From Akkermansiaceae bacterium (GTDB taxonomy: Bacteria > Verrucomicrobiota > Verrucomicrobiia > Verrucomicrobiales > Akkermansiaceae), in NCBI GenBank assembly GCA_025457665.1, contig JALOTY010000001.1:62001-126000 (forward strand): a stretch of DNA of 64,000 nt, given 5' to 3'. Positions 8,495-17,862 of the stretch are shown in pieces. The position numbers and the translations under genes were made by a program. Positions within the stretch are counted from its first letter, which is position 1, and each line of letters opens with the position of its first letter. Under the pieces are notes generated by a model. It saw nothing but the letters and a program-made list of their open reading frames with translations, was not told the origin of the DNA and did no database searches.

Positions 8495-11113
8495 ATGAAA
8501 GCCCATCTCCATTTTGAGACTGTCACGAAGCATCCGCTTCGCGCGACCCTTTTGGCCACTTCCCTGGTCACCACCTCCTTTGCCGCCGATGGCACGACAG
8601 CGGGCGTTGCCGCCGACGCTTCGTTCAACTGGGACGCCGGCACCACGGCTCCATGGAATGGTGGAACTGTGGCCGACGGAGCGGGATTTACCGCAAACTT
8701 CACCGCGGATATCACCGCGGCACGCACCGTGACGATCGCCGGGGCCAACAAGAGGATCGGCAACATCACTTTCACCGATGGAAGCACTTCATCCCACAAT
8801 CTGACGATTGCCCGCAGCAGCACATTCGGGCTGATCCTTGACAACGGCAGTTCCTCCCCGGTGCTGGGCGTCACGCAGGGCGACCGCCAATTGATCATCA
8901 CCGCGCCTGTCAGTGGGTCAAACGGATTCACGAAGTCCGGTCCCGGCAATCTGTTTCTCAACAACAGCGCCAATACCTTCACGGGATCGGTCATTTTGAA
9001 CGGCGGTTGGGTCCAGATGAACGGCAACGGCAATTTCGGCGACAATGCGAACGACATCAGCGTGACCGCGAACTCCGTTCTCTACAGCAACTTCGGTGGC
9101 ACGCTGACCCTTCATGCCGATCGCACCATCAATCTTTCCGCGAACCTTTTGTTCAATGGGCTAACAGGTAACAACCGTGCCTGGCAGGTCAATGGGCCAA
9201 TCAACGGAACGGGAAACTTCTCCCTCACCGGGCCCACCACGAATCTGACTCTCACTGGAGCCAATACTTTCACGGGTTCGGTTTCCATCGTGGCAGGAGG
9301 GCAGACCACCGCGAGTTCGAATCATACCATCCTGCAAGTGGGAACATCCGCGACGGATTCGGTTTCGACCCTGGGCGATTCCAACAACAATGTGAGTCTC
9401 GGGGGGTTCGCTGAAACCAATGAGGGTGTGGCTTCCGTCAACGGATCGGCCGTCCTGCGCTTTCGCCGGAATGATTACACCCATGGTGGTGACATCAGCG
9501 GAACGGGCATGGTGGAGATTTCGCCGCTGGATGCCAACAACGTGGAGGGCTCGACGATCACTCTCGAAGGAGACAATTCCTATACGGGACAAACCAAAAT
9601 CGAGCAGGGCGCGCTCAAGGTGGCGTCTTCATGGGACGGGGGTAGCGGCACCGGATCGCTTGCTCCGGCCAACATCCGGATCAACCAGCAGGCCGTGCTC
9701 ATCATTGCCGGTGATCTCGATCCTGCGGGGGCGGCCGATTTCTCCCGTCCTATCGGCACGGCGGATGGAGAAATCCAATGGACGAATGGCGGCGGATTCG
9801 CCGCATTCGGAGCCCCGCGCACTGTGAACCTCGGCGGAGCAGGGGCCCCGCTGTCGTGGTCGCAACTCGGAGGAAACCTTGGAAACGCGCTTTTCCTCAG
9901 TCATCCCGATGCGGATGCGAAGCTGATCTTTGAAAATCCAATCGATCTCAATTCCACCGCCGGCAACCGCATCTTCAGGGTTCCCAACGGATCCGCCGCC
10001 ATGGACGGCGAAGTCAGCGGTGTCATCAGTGGCGGAAGCGGCGTGGGCATTCAGAAAAACGATGGTGGCAGCCTCGTGCTTTCCGCGGTGAACACCTACA
10101 GCGGACCCACGATTGTCAATGATGGCACACTCGCGATCACAGGTTCGATCGACGCATCTCCAGTGCTCGATCCGCGTGGCAATGGAGTTCTCGATCTCAC
10201 CGCCGTGGCTCCGTATTCCATCGCAACCGGTCGCACTCTCACCGGCACTGGCATCGTGCAGGGTTCCATCAACCTTTCCGGCGTGCTATCCCCAGGATTG
10301 ATCGCTGTTGCTCCTGCCGTCAACCTACCGGGGACTCTGACCACGGGGTCAATCACCCTCGGTTCTTCCGCGAGTTTTGTGATCGATATCGATTCCAGCA
10401 CCACCACCGCGGACCGCCTGGTGGTGGAGGGTGCCATGGATCTCGGGTCGGCCACCTTGTCTGTCAGCGATGTCGCTGCGTCACCGGTCGTTCTGCCCGC
10501 GCCCACATCGCTCAAGATCATCGATTACAGCGGTCAAACCCTCACCGGCACTTTCAGCGGACTTCCTGAGGGCTCCGCCGTGATCGTCGGGTCGAACAGC
10601 TTCACCATCCGCTATGCTGCCGATACGAACAGCGACAACGTGCCGGATGCGGTGGTTCTCGAAATCGGTGGGAATGGCTATCAGGCTTGGGCCGCGGATA
10701 AGGCGCTTGTCGGTCCTGCGGCAGATTTCGGTGCGGACCCGGACTCGGACGGAGTCCCCAATGGGCTCGAATTCGTCCTGGGCGGTGAGCCGAATCCTGC
10801 GCATCCGTCCTTCAACTCTGCCAAGCTTTTGCCTGCCGTGTCCTCCTCGCCTGCCGGCCTTGTGTTTTCCTTCAAGCGCAAGGATCTCTCCGAAGGTGCG
10901 GTGACCTTGGTTTTCCAATGGTCCGCCGACCTTGCTTTCCCTCCGTCGAACGAAGTTCCCGTCGGCGCGGGCGATTCCTCCGTGGACGGCATCATCATCG
11001 ATGTCACCGAAAACATCCCGGACTCCGAAACCGATACGATTGAAATCACCGTCCCCGCGGCGAAAGCGGTGAACGGCAGGCTTTTCGGTCGATTGGTCGC
11101 CACTCCTTCCTGA
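8495..11113 (+). CDS. Autotransporter-associated beta-strand repeat protein
   Basis: Repeated NTFTGSVxLNGG / NTYSGPTIVNDGTL / NSYTGQTKIEQGAL beta-strand repeats; C-terminal DPDSDGVPNGLEFVLGGEP module. Confidence 0.85.
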   Translation: MKAHLHFETVTKHPLRATLLATSLVTTSFAADGTTAGVAADASFNWDAGTTAPWNGGTVADGAGFTANFTADITAARTVTIAGANKRIGNITFTDGSTSSHNLTIARSSTFGLILDNGSSSPVLGVTQGDRQLIITAPVSGSNGFTKSGPGNLFLNNSANTFTGSVILNGGWVQMNGNGNFGDNANDISVTANSVLYSNFGGTLTLHADRTINLSANLLFNGLTGNNRAWQVNGPINGTGNFSLTGPTTNLTLTGANTFTGSVSIVAGGQTTASSNHTILQVGTSATDSVSTLGDSNNNVSLGGFAETNEGVASVNGSAVLRFRRNDYTHGGDISGTGMVEISPLDANNVEGSTITLEGDNSYTGQTKIEQGALKVASSWDGGSGTGSLAPANIRINQQAVLIIAGDLDPAGAADFSRPIGTADGEIQWTNGGGFAAFGAPRTVNLGGAGAPLSWSQLGGNLGNALFLSHPDADAKLIFENPIDLNSTAGNRIFRVPNGSAAMDGEVSGVISGGSGVGIQKNDGGSLVLSAVNTYSGPTIVNDGTLAITGSIDASPVLDPRGNGVLDLTAVAPYSIATGRTLTGTGIVQGSINLSGVLSPGLIAVAPAVNLPGTLTTGSITLGSSASFVIDIDSSTTTADRLVVEGAMDLGSATLSVSDVAASPVVLPAPTSLKIIDYSGQTLTGTFSGLPEGSAVIVGSNSFTIRYAADTNSDNVPDAVVLEIGGNGYQAWAADKALVGPAADFGADPDSDGVPNGLEFVLGGEPNPAHPSFNSAKLLPAVSSSPAGLVFSFKRKDLSEGAVTLVFQWSADLAFPPSNEVPVGAGDSSVDGIIIDVTENIPDSETDTIEITVPAAKAVNGRLFGRLVATPS

Positions 11114-11138
11114 TCGATCCTTTCCCACTCCGTAACGC

Positions 11139-14100
11139 ATGCAGACTCTTGCGTCTTTCCTCCTCCGAACCACCACGCTGTTAGGTGCGATCGGAGGGAT
11201 GGCCTTTGCCCAATCGCGACCGAACATCATCTTTTTCCTGGCCGATGACCTTGGCTACGGCGATGTGGGTTGCTTCTGGCAGGACCAGAGAACCGCGACG
11301 AAAAAATTCGATACTCCGGCTCTCGACCTGATGGCGGCCGAGGGTGCGAAGATGACCCACCATTATGTCGCAGCTTCGGTTTGTGCACCGTCGAGAGCTT
11401 CATTGCTTCAAGGACGGCATCAGGGACATTCGGATGTGCGGAACAGCCAGTTCGACAAGTCGCTTCCGGATACCCATAACATTGCGAGTCTCCTGAAATC
11501 CGCCGGATACCGGACCATTCACATTGGCAAGAATGGTCTGGCTGGTGCTGAAGGCAGCGCCTCGTTTCCGGCGCACCCGCTCAACCGTGGATTTGACCGC
11601 TTCTTTGGCTACCTGTTTCATGCCGATGGCCACGAGCACTATCCGCGCAACGGCACGACCAATAAAACGGCTTACATCTATGATGATTTCCAGAAAATCA
11701 CGAATGCCTCCGTCGATCTCTACACGACCGACGCCTGGACGGCGGCCGCGAAGAAGGAAATCATCGACGAGGCGACCGACAACGACAACCAGCCTTTCTT
11801 CCTCTACCTCGCCTATGATGCTCCCCATTTCAACATGCAGCGTCCGGCCGTTGCCTATCCCGCCTTGGATCATGACGGCAATCCGCTGACCGGCGGCATT
11901 CAATGGACCACCGCGACCGATGGAGCGGGAAACATCCGTTACGCCAGCACCGCCAATGGAACCGGCACCGTGGATGGTTTCACTCACCCGGCAATCCCGT
12001 CCGGGTGGACGAATGCGGAGAAACAGCATGTCGGCATGATCCGTCGGATCGATGAATCGGTGGCGGACATCATGAAAACCCTTGTCGATCTGGGGATCGA
12101 TCAGAACACCATCTGTGTTTTCACCACCGACAATGGTCCCCACAATGAAGGAAACGACCCGCGGACCTTCGAGTCCTTTGCCAACATGGAAGGCATCAAG
12201 CGCGACATGTGGGAAGCGGGTATCCGTGCACCGACGATTGTCCGCTGGCCTGGCCAGATCCTTGGGGCGACGGGAAATCCCAACAACATTCGTGAGATCT
12301 CCTATCCGAGTGGCCAGTGGGACTGGATGCCGACCTTTTGCCAGCTCGCCGGAGTCCCCGCGCCAGCCTGGGCGGACGGCGTTTCCCTGGTGCCGACTCT
12401 AACAGGATCGGGGGCGCAGCGGGACAAGGGATACCTTTACTTCGAATTCCAGAACAACGGTACCACGCCGAACTGGACCGCGTTCCCCAATCACGGCGGC
12501 GACACCCAGGGAGAAATGCAGGCGATCCGCATCGGCAACCACATGGGGGTGCGAACCGGCATCACCACGGGCAGCGAGCCATTCAAGATCTACGATGTGA
12601 CCACGGATCCCGCCCAGGCCAACGATCTGGCGCCGTCGCTGCCTGCGGTGCAGTCGAGGATGCAGGGACTTGCCCTGACCGCGCGTCGCCCGGGGGCTGG
12701 TATCGCCCGCCCCTATGACCATTTGCCACTTCCCGCCGCCGCTCCGGCGGCAACTTCCCTTGGCGTGAGGTGGCAAAGCTTTTCTGATCCGACCGCCACC
12801 TGGCAGTGGGTTCCCGAGTTTCGGGACATGACATCCACTGCCGATGGCACGACTGCCGCGCCGACACTTTCGGTTCGTCCGGGAGATGAGCATTTTGGAT
12901 TGCTTTTCTCCGGTTTCATTCAAATCCCGACCGCAGGAAGTTATACCTTCTACCTGGATTCGGATACCGGATCGGATTTTTTCCTCCACGAAGGACATCT
13001 GATTGCCAATGACAGGAATCACTCCCCGAGTGTGACCTCGGCAGCGGTGAATCTCGCTGCCGGACTTCATCCCTTCCGGCTCTACTACCGGCACAGCACC
13101 GGTTCCAGGAATCTGAATCTTGAGTGGTCCGGCCCGGGCATCGGACGTCAGACCATTCCGGCCGCGGCCTTTCGATTCGAAATCCCTCCTCCGCCGGGGC
13201 CACCGGTATCGAACGACGATACGGCTACCACGGCCTATCAAAGCCCGGTTTTGATCGATGTGTTGGGAAATGACAGTGACGATGGCACCCCAGGACCCTT
13301 GGCGATTCAGAGCGTCGCAGCGCCGGATTTCGGCACGGCGACGATCGAGGGTGGCCAGATCCGTTACACTCCTCCAGCCGGGTTTTCCGGGACGGCGGTG
13401 TTCGAATACATCGCCACGGATGGCGCGGAAATCGACACGGCCACGGTGACGGTCACGGTTTCGTTTCCACAGCCATCATTGCTATGGACGACGAGCTTCA
13501 GCGGTTTGGATGGAAGCAATCGGATTCTAACGAATCAAAATGGCGCTCCGGCATTCACCGATGGGATGCTTGCCGATGATGCCAACCTCAGCTTCCAGGA
13601 TGGCAGCTTCAACGGTTCGCCTTTCATGCAAAACGGGGCGATGGCGGGCGGCGGCTATTACAGTCCGAATACCAACGTAGACAATCCCGCTGCCAGCGCA
13701 CCACAGAACGGTGGATGGTGGCAGGCGGAGTTTCGCTATTCTGGCGGCTCCCAGCGGATCTCACTGGCGAATATCGCCCTCGAGGTCGTCTGGTCGAACT
13801 CCAATGGAGCCATCCAGAGCAGTGATCCCGGAACCCCACCGCGTGATATCACCCTGAGTCTTGAATACACGCTGAACGGCGGGGTCGATTGGCAAGCGCT
13901 GGCTCCGGCGCAAACCTACGGTCTCACGGAAGCCCCGGGTGAGGATCAGAAACAAACCCGGGTCTTCACGCCCGGTGTTCCGCTTGCGATCGACCATGGC
14001 ACTCAGGACTTCTGGATCCGCGTGAAGGCGGAAAACTCAGGGGCCACGGCGGGGGCGTATGTGAATCTCGAGTCGATCGCCTTCAACGGTTTCGTCACTC

Positions 14101-15128
14101 CGCTTCCCTTTCCGCTTTGGACCACGACGTTTTCCGGTGCCGATGGCAACAGTCGCCAACTCACCAATACTCGCATGGCCGCGGGCTTTACCGATACTCT
14201 GGCTGCCGATGATCACGGCCTCACTTTCCAGGACTCCAGTTTTACCGGCAGCGTTTTCATGCACAGCGGTGCGATGGCCTCGGGAAACTACTACAGCCCT
14301 CGTACGAATGTGGACAGCCCTGCAGTCGCTTCGCCCCAGAACGGCGGGTGGTGGCAGGCGGAATTCCGCTATGCGGGAGGCGTGCAGACGGTCGATCTTT
14401 CCGATATCGTTCTGGAGGTCCTTTGGTCGAATTCCTCCGGCGCCATCCTTGGAGCTGGAAACAACTACGGTTCGGTCATCCGCGACGTCACCCTTGGTCT
14501 CGAATACTCTCTCGATGGCGGCGGCACTTGGACTCCGGTGGCAGCTTCACAGACTTATGATCTTACCGAGCCGGAGGCGGCCGATCAGACGCAGTTCCGG
14601 ATCTTCACTCCGGCATCAGCCCTTCGGATCGATCACTCCACCCAGGATCTCTGGCTCCGGGTCCGTGCCGAGAACGCCCATGGCACGGCGGGCGGATACG
14701 TGAATCTCAAGTCGATCTCCTTCGCGGGATTGGTGGTTCCCGCCGAACCCGATGACTATGAAACCTGGGCGCTCGACTATCCCGAGGCCGACCTTTCGAA
14801 TCCGGCCGCCGATTTCGACAACGACGGTCAAACCAATGACGAGGAACGCCTCTGGGGCCTCGATCCGACCGATGCCTCCGATCGGAATCCCGTATCAATC
14901 CTGCTTGATCCAACCACCCGTTCTTTCCGTTATTCCCGGAGAAATCCCAGTCTAACAGGTGCGGTGTTTTCCTATGAATACTCCCTTGATCTCGGAGCTT
15001 GGCTTTCTTTCACACCGGCATCCTTGGTTTCATCGGGCGGTATGCCTGTTGAAATGGTCACCGTGGAGGTTCCGGGCGACATCATGGGTGTCCGAATGTT
15101 TGTGCGTGTGATTGCGAATGACGGCTGA
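11139..15128 (+). CDS. Multidomain sulfatase with PA14, cadherin-like and duplicated beta-sandwich domains
   Basis: NIIFFLADDLGYGDVG, CAPSRASLLQG; PA14-like FSGFIQIPTAGSYTFYLDSDTGSDFFLHEG; Ig/cadherin-like VSNDDTATTAYQSPVLIDVLGND; two ~200-aa LWTT[ST]FSG.DG repeats; C-terminal DFDNDGQTNDEERLWGLDP. Confidence 0.9.
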   Translation: MQTLASFLLRTTTLLGAIGGMAFAQSRPNIIFFLADDLGYGDVGCFWQDQRTATKKFDTPALDLMAAEGAKMTHHYVAASVCAPSRASLLQGRHQGHSDVRNSQFDKSLPDTHNIASLLKSAGYRTIHIGKNGLAGAEGSASFPAHPLNRGFDRFFGYLFHADGHEHYPRNGTTNKTAYIYDDFQKITNASVDLYTTDAWTAAAKKEIIDEATDNDNQPFFLYLAYDAPHFNMQRPAVAYPALDHDGNPLTGGIQWTTATDGAGNIRYASTANGTGTVDGFTHPAIPSGWTNAEKQHVGMIRRIDESVADIMKTLVDLGIDQNTICVFTTDNGPHNEGNDPRTFESFANMEGIKRDMWEAGIRAPTIVRWPGQILGATGNPNNIREISYPSGQWDWMPTFCQLAGVPAPAWADGVSLVPTLTGSGAQRDKGYLYFEFQNNGTTPNWTAFPNHGGDTQGEMQAIRIGNHMGVRTGITTGSEPFKIYDVTTDPAQANDLAPSLPAVQSRMQGLALTARRPGAGIARPYDHLPLPAAAPAATSLGVRWQSFSDPTATWQWVPEFRDMTSTADGTTAAPTLSVRPGDEHFGLLFSGFIQIPTAGSYTFYLDSDTGSDFFLHEGHLIANDRNHSPSVTSAAVNLAAGLHPFRLYYRHSTGSRNLNLEWSGPGIGRQTIPAAAFRFEIPPPPGPPVSNDDTATTAYQSPVLIDVLGNDSDDGTPGPLAIQSVAAPDFGTATIEGGQIRYTPPAGFSGTAVFEYIATDGAEIDTATVTVTVSFPQPSLLWTTSFSGLDGSNRILTNQNGAPAFTDGMLADDANLSFQDGSFNGSPFMQNGAMAGGGYYSPNTNVDNPAASAPQNGGWWQAEFRYSGGSQRISLANIALEVVWSNSNGAIQSSDPGTPPRDITLSLEYTLNGGVDWQALAPAQTYGLTEAPGEDQKQTRVFTPGVPLAIDHGTQDFWIRVKAENSGATAGAYVNLESIAFNGFVTPLPFPLWTTTFSGADGNSRQLTNTRMAAGFTDTLAADDHGLTFQDSSFTGSVFMHSGAMASGNYYSPRTNVDSPAVASPQNGGWWQAEFRYAGGVQTVDLSDIVLEVLWSNSSGAILGAGNNYGSVIRDVTLGLEYSLDGGGTWTPVAASQTYDLTEPEAADQTQFRIFTPASALRIDHSTQDLWLRVRAENAHGTAGGYVNLKSISFAGLVVPAEPDDYETWALDYPEADLSNPAADFDNDGQTNDEERLWGLDPTDASDRNPVSILLDPTTRSFRYSRRNPSLTGAVFSYEYSLDLGAWLSFTPASLVSSGGMPVEMVTVEVPGDIMGVRMFVRVIANDG
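13480..14735 (+). repeat. Tandem intragenic duplication of a ~200-aa beta-rich domain
   Basis: Copy 1 LWTTSFSGLDGSNRILTN...APQNGGWWQAEFRYSGG and copy 2 LWTTTFSGADGNSRQLTN...SPQNGGWWQAEFRYAGG align along the full length. Confidence 0.9.
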
Positions 15129-15158
15129 GTCAAAGCAGGAGGCGGCATGGGGATCCTG

Positions 15159-17144
15159 TTAGGGGGCAGGCCACTTCAGATCGCGGAAAACATTCCGGAC
15201 GAGTTTGATTTCACCCTTCGGACCGTAGAGTCCCATGGCGGAGTAGCCGTCTGCCTGAGGGTTGGCGGTGTAGAATTTCCGTGAGCGGTAATCGCAGAGA
15301 ATCCAGTAGGTGTAGCCGGCCAAGGGTGGGATGTGGCGGCAAAGCACCTCGTGTTGTCGGCGCAGGAGATCGGCCTGCCAATCCTCGGTGTCGCGTTCGT
15401 CCTTGCCCCCACGATTGCCCGGCCTCGCCCAGGCCCCGTTTTCCATGATGACGAGGGGCTTTCCGGGGTTTTCGCGGGTGACTTGCTGCATGTCGGGTTC
15501 GAGCGCCTCGAAGGCGTCCATGGCGCCGCGGTATTGGTTGAATCCCACGATGTCGCTGTGCTGGAATTCCGGTTGTCCCATGTGGGGGTGCCATGCCGCC
15601 CAGGATACCGGACGGTTCTGCCAATCCAGCTCGCGGACGATCTCGGTCGCTTTGGCCACGAAACGACCGTATTCCGGGCAGAACTGGTGGGATTCATTGT
15701 GGCTGCACCAGATCACAACCGATGGGTGATTCATCAAATCCCAAATGGCACAGCGGGCGTGGGATTGGAAAATGGATTGGGGGTCTTGGGTTTGCGCCTC
15801 CATGGCGGCTTCTCGATACCAGAAGCCGCCCCACTCGCCGGTCACCATGAATCCGAGTCGATCCGCCGCCCGATAGACAAGCGGGGAACGCTGAATGACC
15901 TGCAAGCGGATGAAGTTTGCGCCGGCATCCCTGCAGTATCCGAAAAGTCGCTTGTGATCCTCTGGCAAAAGAGCCGCCCCTCGTTCCCGGGTTTCCTCAT
16001 ACATGGCCACGCCCTTGAGAAAGATCGGCTTTTCATTGAGAAGGATCCGACCGTCCTTTGCCGCGACCTCGCGTTTTCCAAAGTGTCCATTCCACTCATC
16101 GGCTTTCCTCTTTCCCTCGCGGAGCTGAACCGTGATCGGATGAAGCACGGGATTTGCCGGACTCCACGCTTCCGCGCTGGATTTCAGGTCAGCTTCAAAA
16201 CGCACCACCCGGACTGCACCCGCCGGGATCTCTAACAGTTTGGCCGGGGGAGGGGAGTCGAAGGCCGTGCTGGCGATGTGGACATGAAATTTCCCCAAGT
16301 TTTCGCCATGGTTGGCGATGATGACCGCGGCCTCGACTCTTCCTCCTGCCGTGCGAATCAGGGTCTTCCGGATCGTCACCGGATTTTCAGTAATCAAGGC
16401 CACTTCGCGGGTGATGCCGGCGTAAGGCCAATTGTCGGGAGCCCTCGGGAAAGGTCCGTGAATCTGACCGACTTCCGGGGGTTCTTGATTCGCCCCTTTG
16501 GCCATGGGCTCATGATTGGCGCGGCGAATCACCTTCAGGGCGAGGAGATTTTCGCCCGCCTTGAGATGTTCCGTCACATCGATGGAAAAGGGTTGCCCGC
16601 CTCCTTCGTGCAGGGCGATCTCACGACCGTTCAGATAGATCCGTGCCCGCTGTTGGACCCCGAGGAACTCGATCCGATGTCTCTTTCCAGGGATGAGTTG
16701 GTGCTCGAAGGTGAGGCGATACCAGGCTGCACCGTTGTAGTGGGGTGGGTTCGCGGGCGAATTGTCCGACCAATCATGAAATCTCCCGCCTGGCATGACA
16801 TCCCAGCAGTGGGGGACTGTGATATCGAGCCATCCGCCATCGGCTTCGATGGGTTTTCCCCAGCCCTTTTCCTCCCCTTCCCGGTGCGGGTCGAACCGAA
16901 ACTGCCAGCCCTTTTCGAGGCTTCGGCGCGTCCTTGAGTCCGAGCGGTTGGGCGCGAATTCCGGGCGCACCTGGCCATATTGGAAAACGACCGCCATGCC
17001 ATCGATCGTCCGGGTTTGCACCCCCATGGCGTGGGCGAATCCCGGATGGTCGGCGAAGTCCTCCTTGGACGGCGAGGCTTGAAGGAGGGCCGGCAGCCCG
17101 GCCGTAAGGACGAGGATCTGTCGCTTGAATCGCTGGATTGGCAT
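15159..17144 (-). CDS. GH2-family beta-galactosidase/beta-glucuronidase-like glycoside hydrolase
   Basis: HCWDVMPGGRFHDWSDNS..YNGAAWYRLTFEH sugar-binding domain; VIWCSHNES acid/base; PLVIMENGAW nucleophile; start moved to MPIQRFKRQILVLTAGL. Confidence 0.85.
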   Translation of the reverse strand: MPIQRFKRQILVLTAGLPALLQASPSKEDFADHPGFAHAMGVQTRTIDGMAVVFQYGQVRPEFAPNRSDSRTRRSLEKGWQFRFDPHREGEEKGWGKPIEADGGWLDITVPHCWDVMPGGRFHDWSDNSPANPPHYNGAAWYRLTFEHQLIPGKRHRIEFLGVQQRARIYLNGREIALHEGGGQPFSIDVTEHLKAGENLLALKVIRRANHEPMAKGANQEPPEVGQIHGPFPRAPDNWPYAGITREVALITENPVTIRKTLIRTAGGRVEAAVIIANHGENLGKFHVHIASTAFDSPPPAKLLEIPAGAVRVVRFEADLKSSAEAWSPANPVLHPITVQLREGKRKADEWNGHFGKREVAAKDGRILLNEKPIFLKGVAMYEETRERGAALLPEDHKRLFGYCRDAGANFIRLQVIQRSPLVYRAADRLGFMVTGEWGGFWYREAAMEAQTQDPQSIFQSHARCAIWDLMNHPSVVIWCSHNESHQFCPEYGRFVAKATEIVRELDWQNRPVSWAAWHPHMGQPEFQHSDIVGFNQYRGAMDAFEALEPDMQQVTRENPGKPLVIMENGAWARPGNRGGKDERDTEDWQADLLRRQHEVLCRHIPPLAGYTYWILCDYRSRKFYTANPQADGYSAMGLYGPKGEIKLVRNVFRDLKWPAP

Positions 17145-17276
17145 GCCATGGAGAATCGTCGATGCGACCCTGAAATCAGCAAGAATCTTCCACCATTTGA
17201 GACAGCGCAGGAAATTCCTCGTTACCAGCGCCCATCGCGGGATATCTCTCATGGAAAACCTTGGAATCACGGCTTC

Positions 17277-17840
17277 ATGACTGACTCGCCAACAGCTTTA
17301 GAGGGAGGACCTTTCGATCATCGGGACGACGAAATCATGCGGCTGCTGACGGCTCATCAGGGGATGGTCTATGCTTACATCCTGGCTCTTCATCCGAATC
17401 GGTCGGCCGCCCAGGACATTCTTCAGGAGACGAACATGGCGATGTGGCGCAAGCGGGATCAGTTTGAGCCCGGCACGAACTTCAAGGCTTGGGCCTTTCG
17501 CTTTGCCAAGTTCCAGACCCTGGATCATCTCAAACGGGTCAAGAACCGGCGGTGGTTGGTCTTCGGGGAGTCGTTGCTCGAAATGATGAGTGAGGAGGCC
17601 TGCGAAATGCCGGATGACTTTGAAGAACGTCGTGGTGCGCTCAAGAAGTGCCTCTCGAAACTTTCCGAAAGTGAACAGGAGCTCATCCGTGCCCATTATC
17701 AGTCGGGGTTGCCGCTGGCTGAACTGGGTGATAGGCTCGGGCGGTCGCAGGCGGCGGTGAAGCAACTCCTCTTCCGCCTTCGCCGCAGCCTGAAAACCTG
17801 CATCGAGCGACAACTGAGCACCGAACTCCGCCCGACCTGA
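17277..17840 (+). CDS. ECF-type RNA polymerase sigma factor
   Basis: VYAYILALHPNRSAAQDILQETNMAMWRKRDQF (sigma2), LPLAELGDRLGRSQAAVKQLLFRLRRSLKTCI (sigma4). Confidence 0.9.
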   Translation: MTDSPTALEGGPFDHRDDEIMRLLTAHQGMVYAYILALHPNRSAAQDILQETNMAMWRKRDQFEPGTNFKAWAFRFAKFQTLDHLKRVKNRRWLVFGESLLEMMSEEACEMPDDFEERRGALKKCLSKLSESEQELIRAHYQSGLPLAELGDRLGRSQAAVKQLLFRLRRSLKTCIERQLSTELRPT

Positions 17841-17862
17841 GGCAATCCGATTTCCCACCCCG

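Noticed and set aside
15333-16235. 300-aa plus-strand ORF
   Set aside because: Antisense to GH2 glycoside hydrolase.
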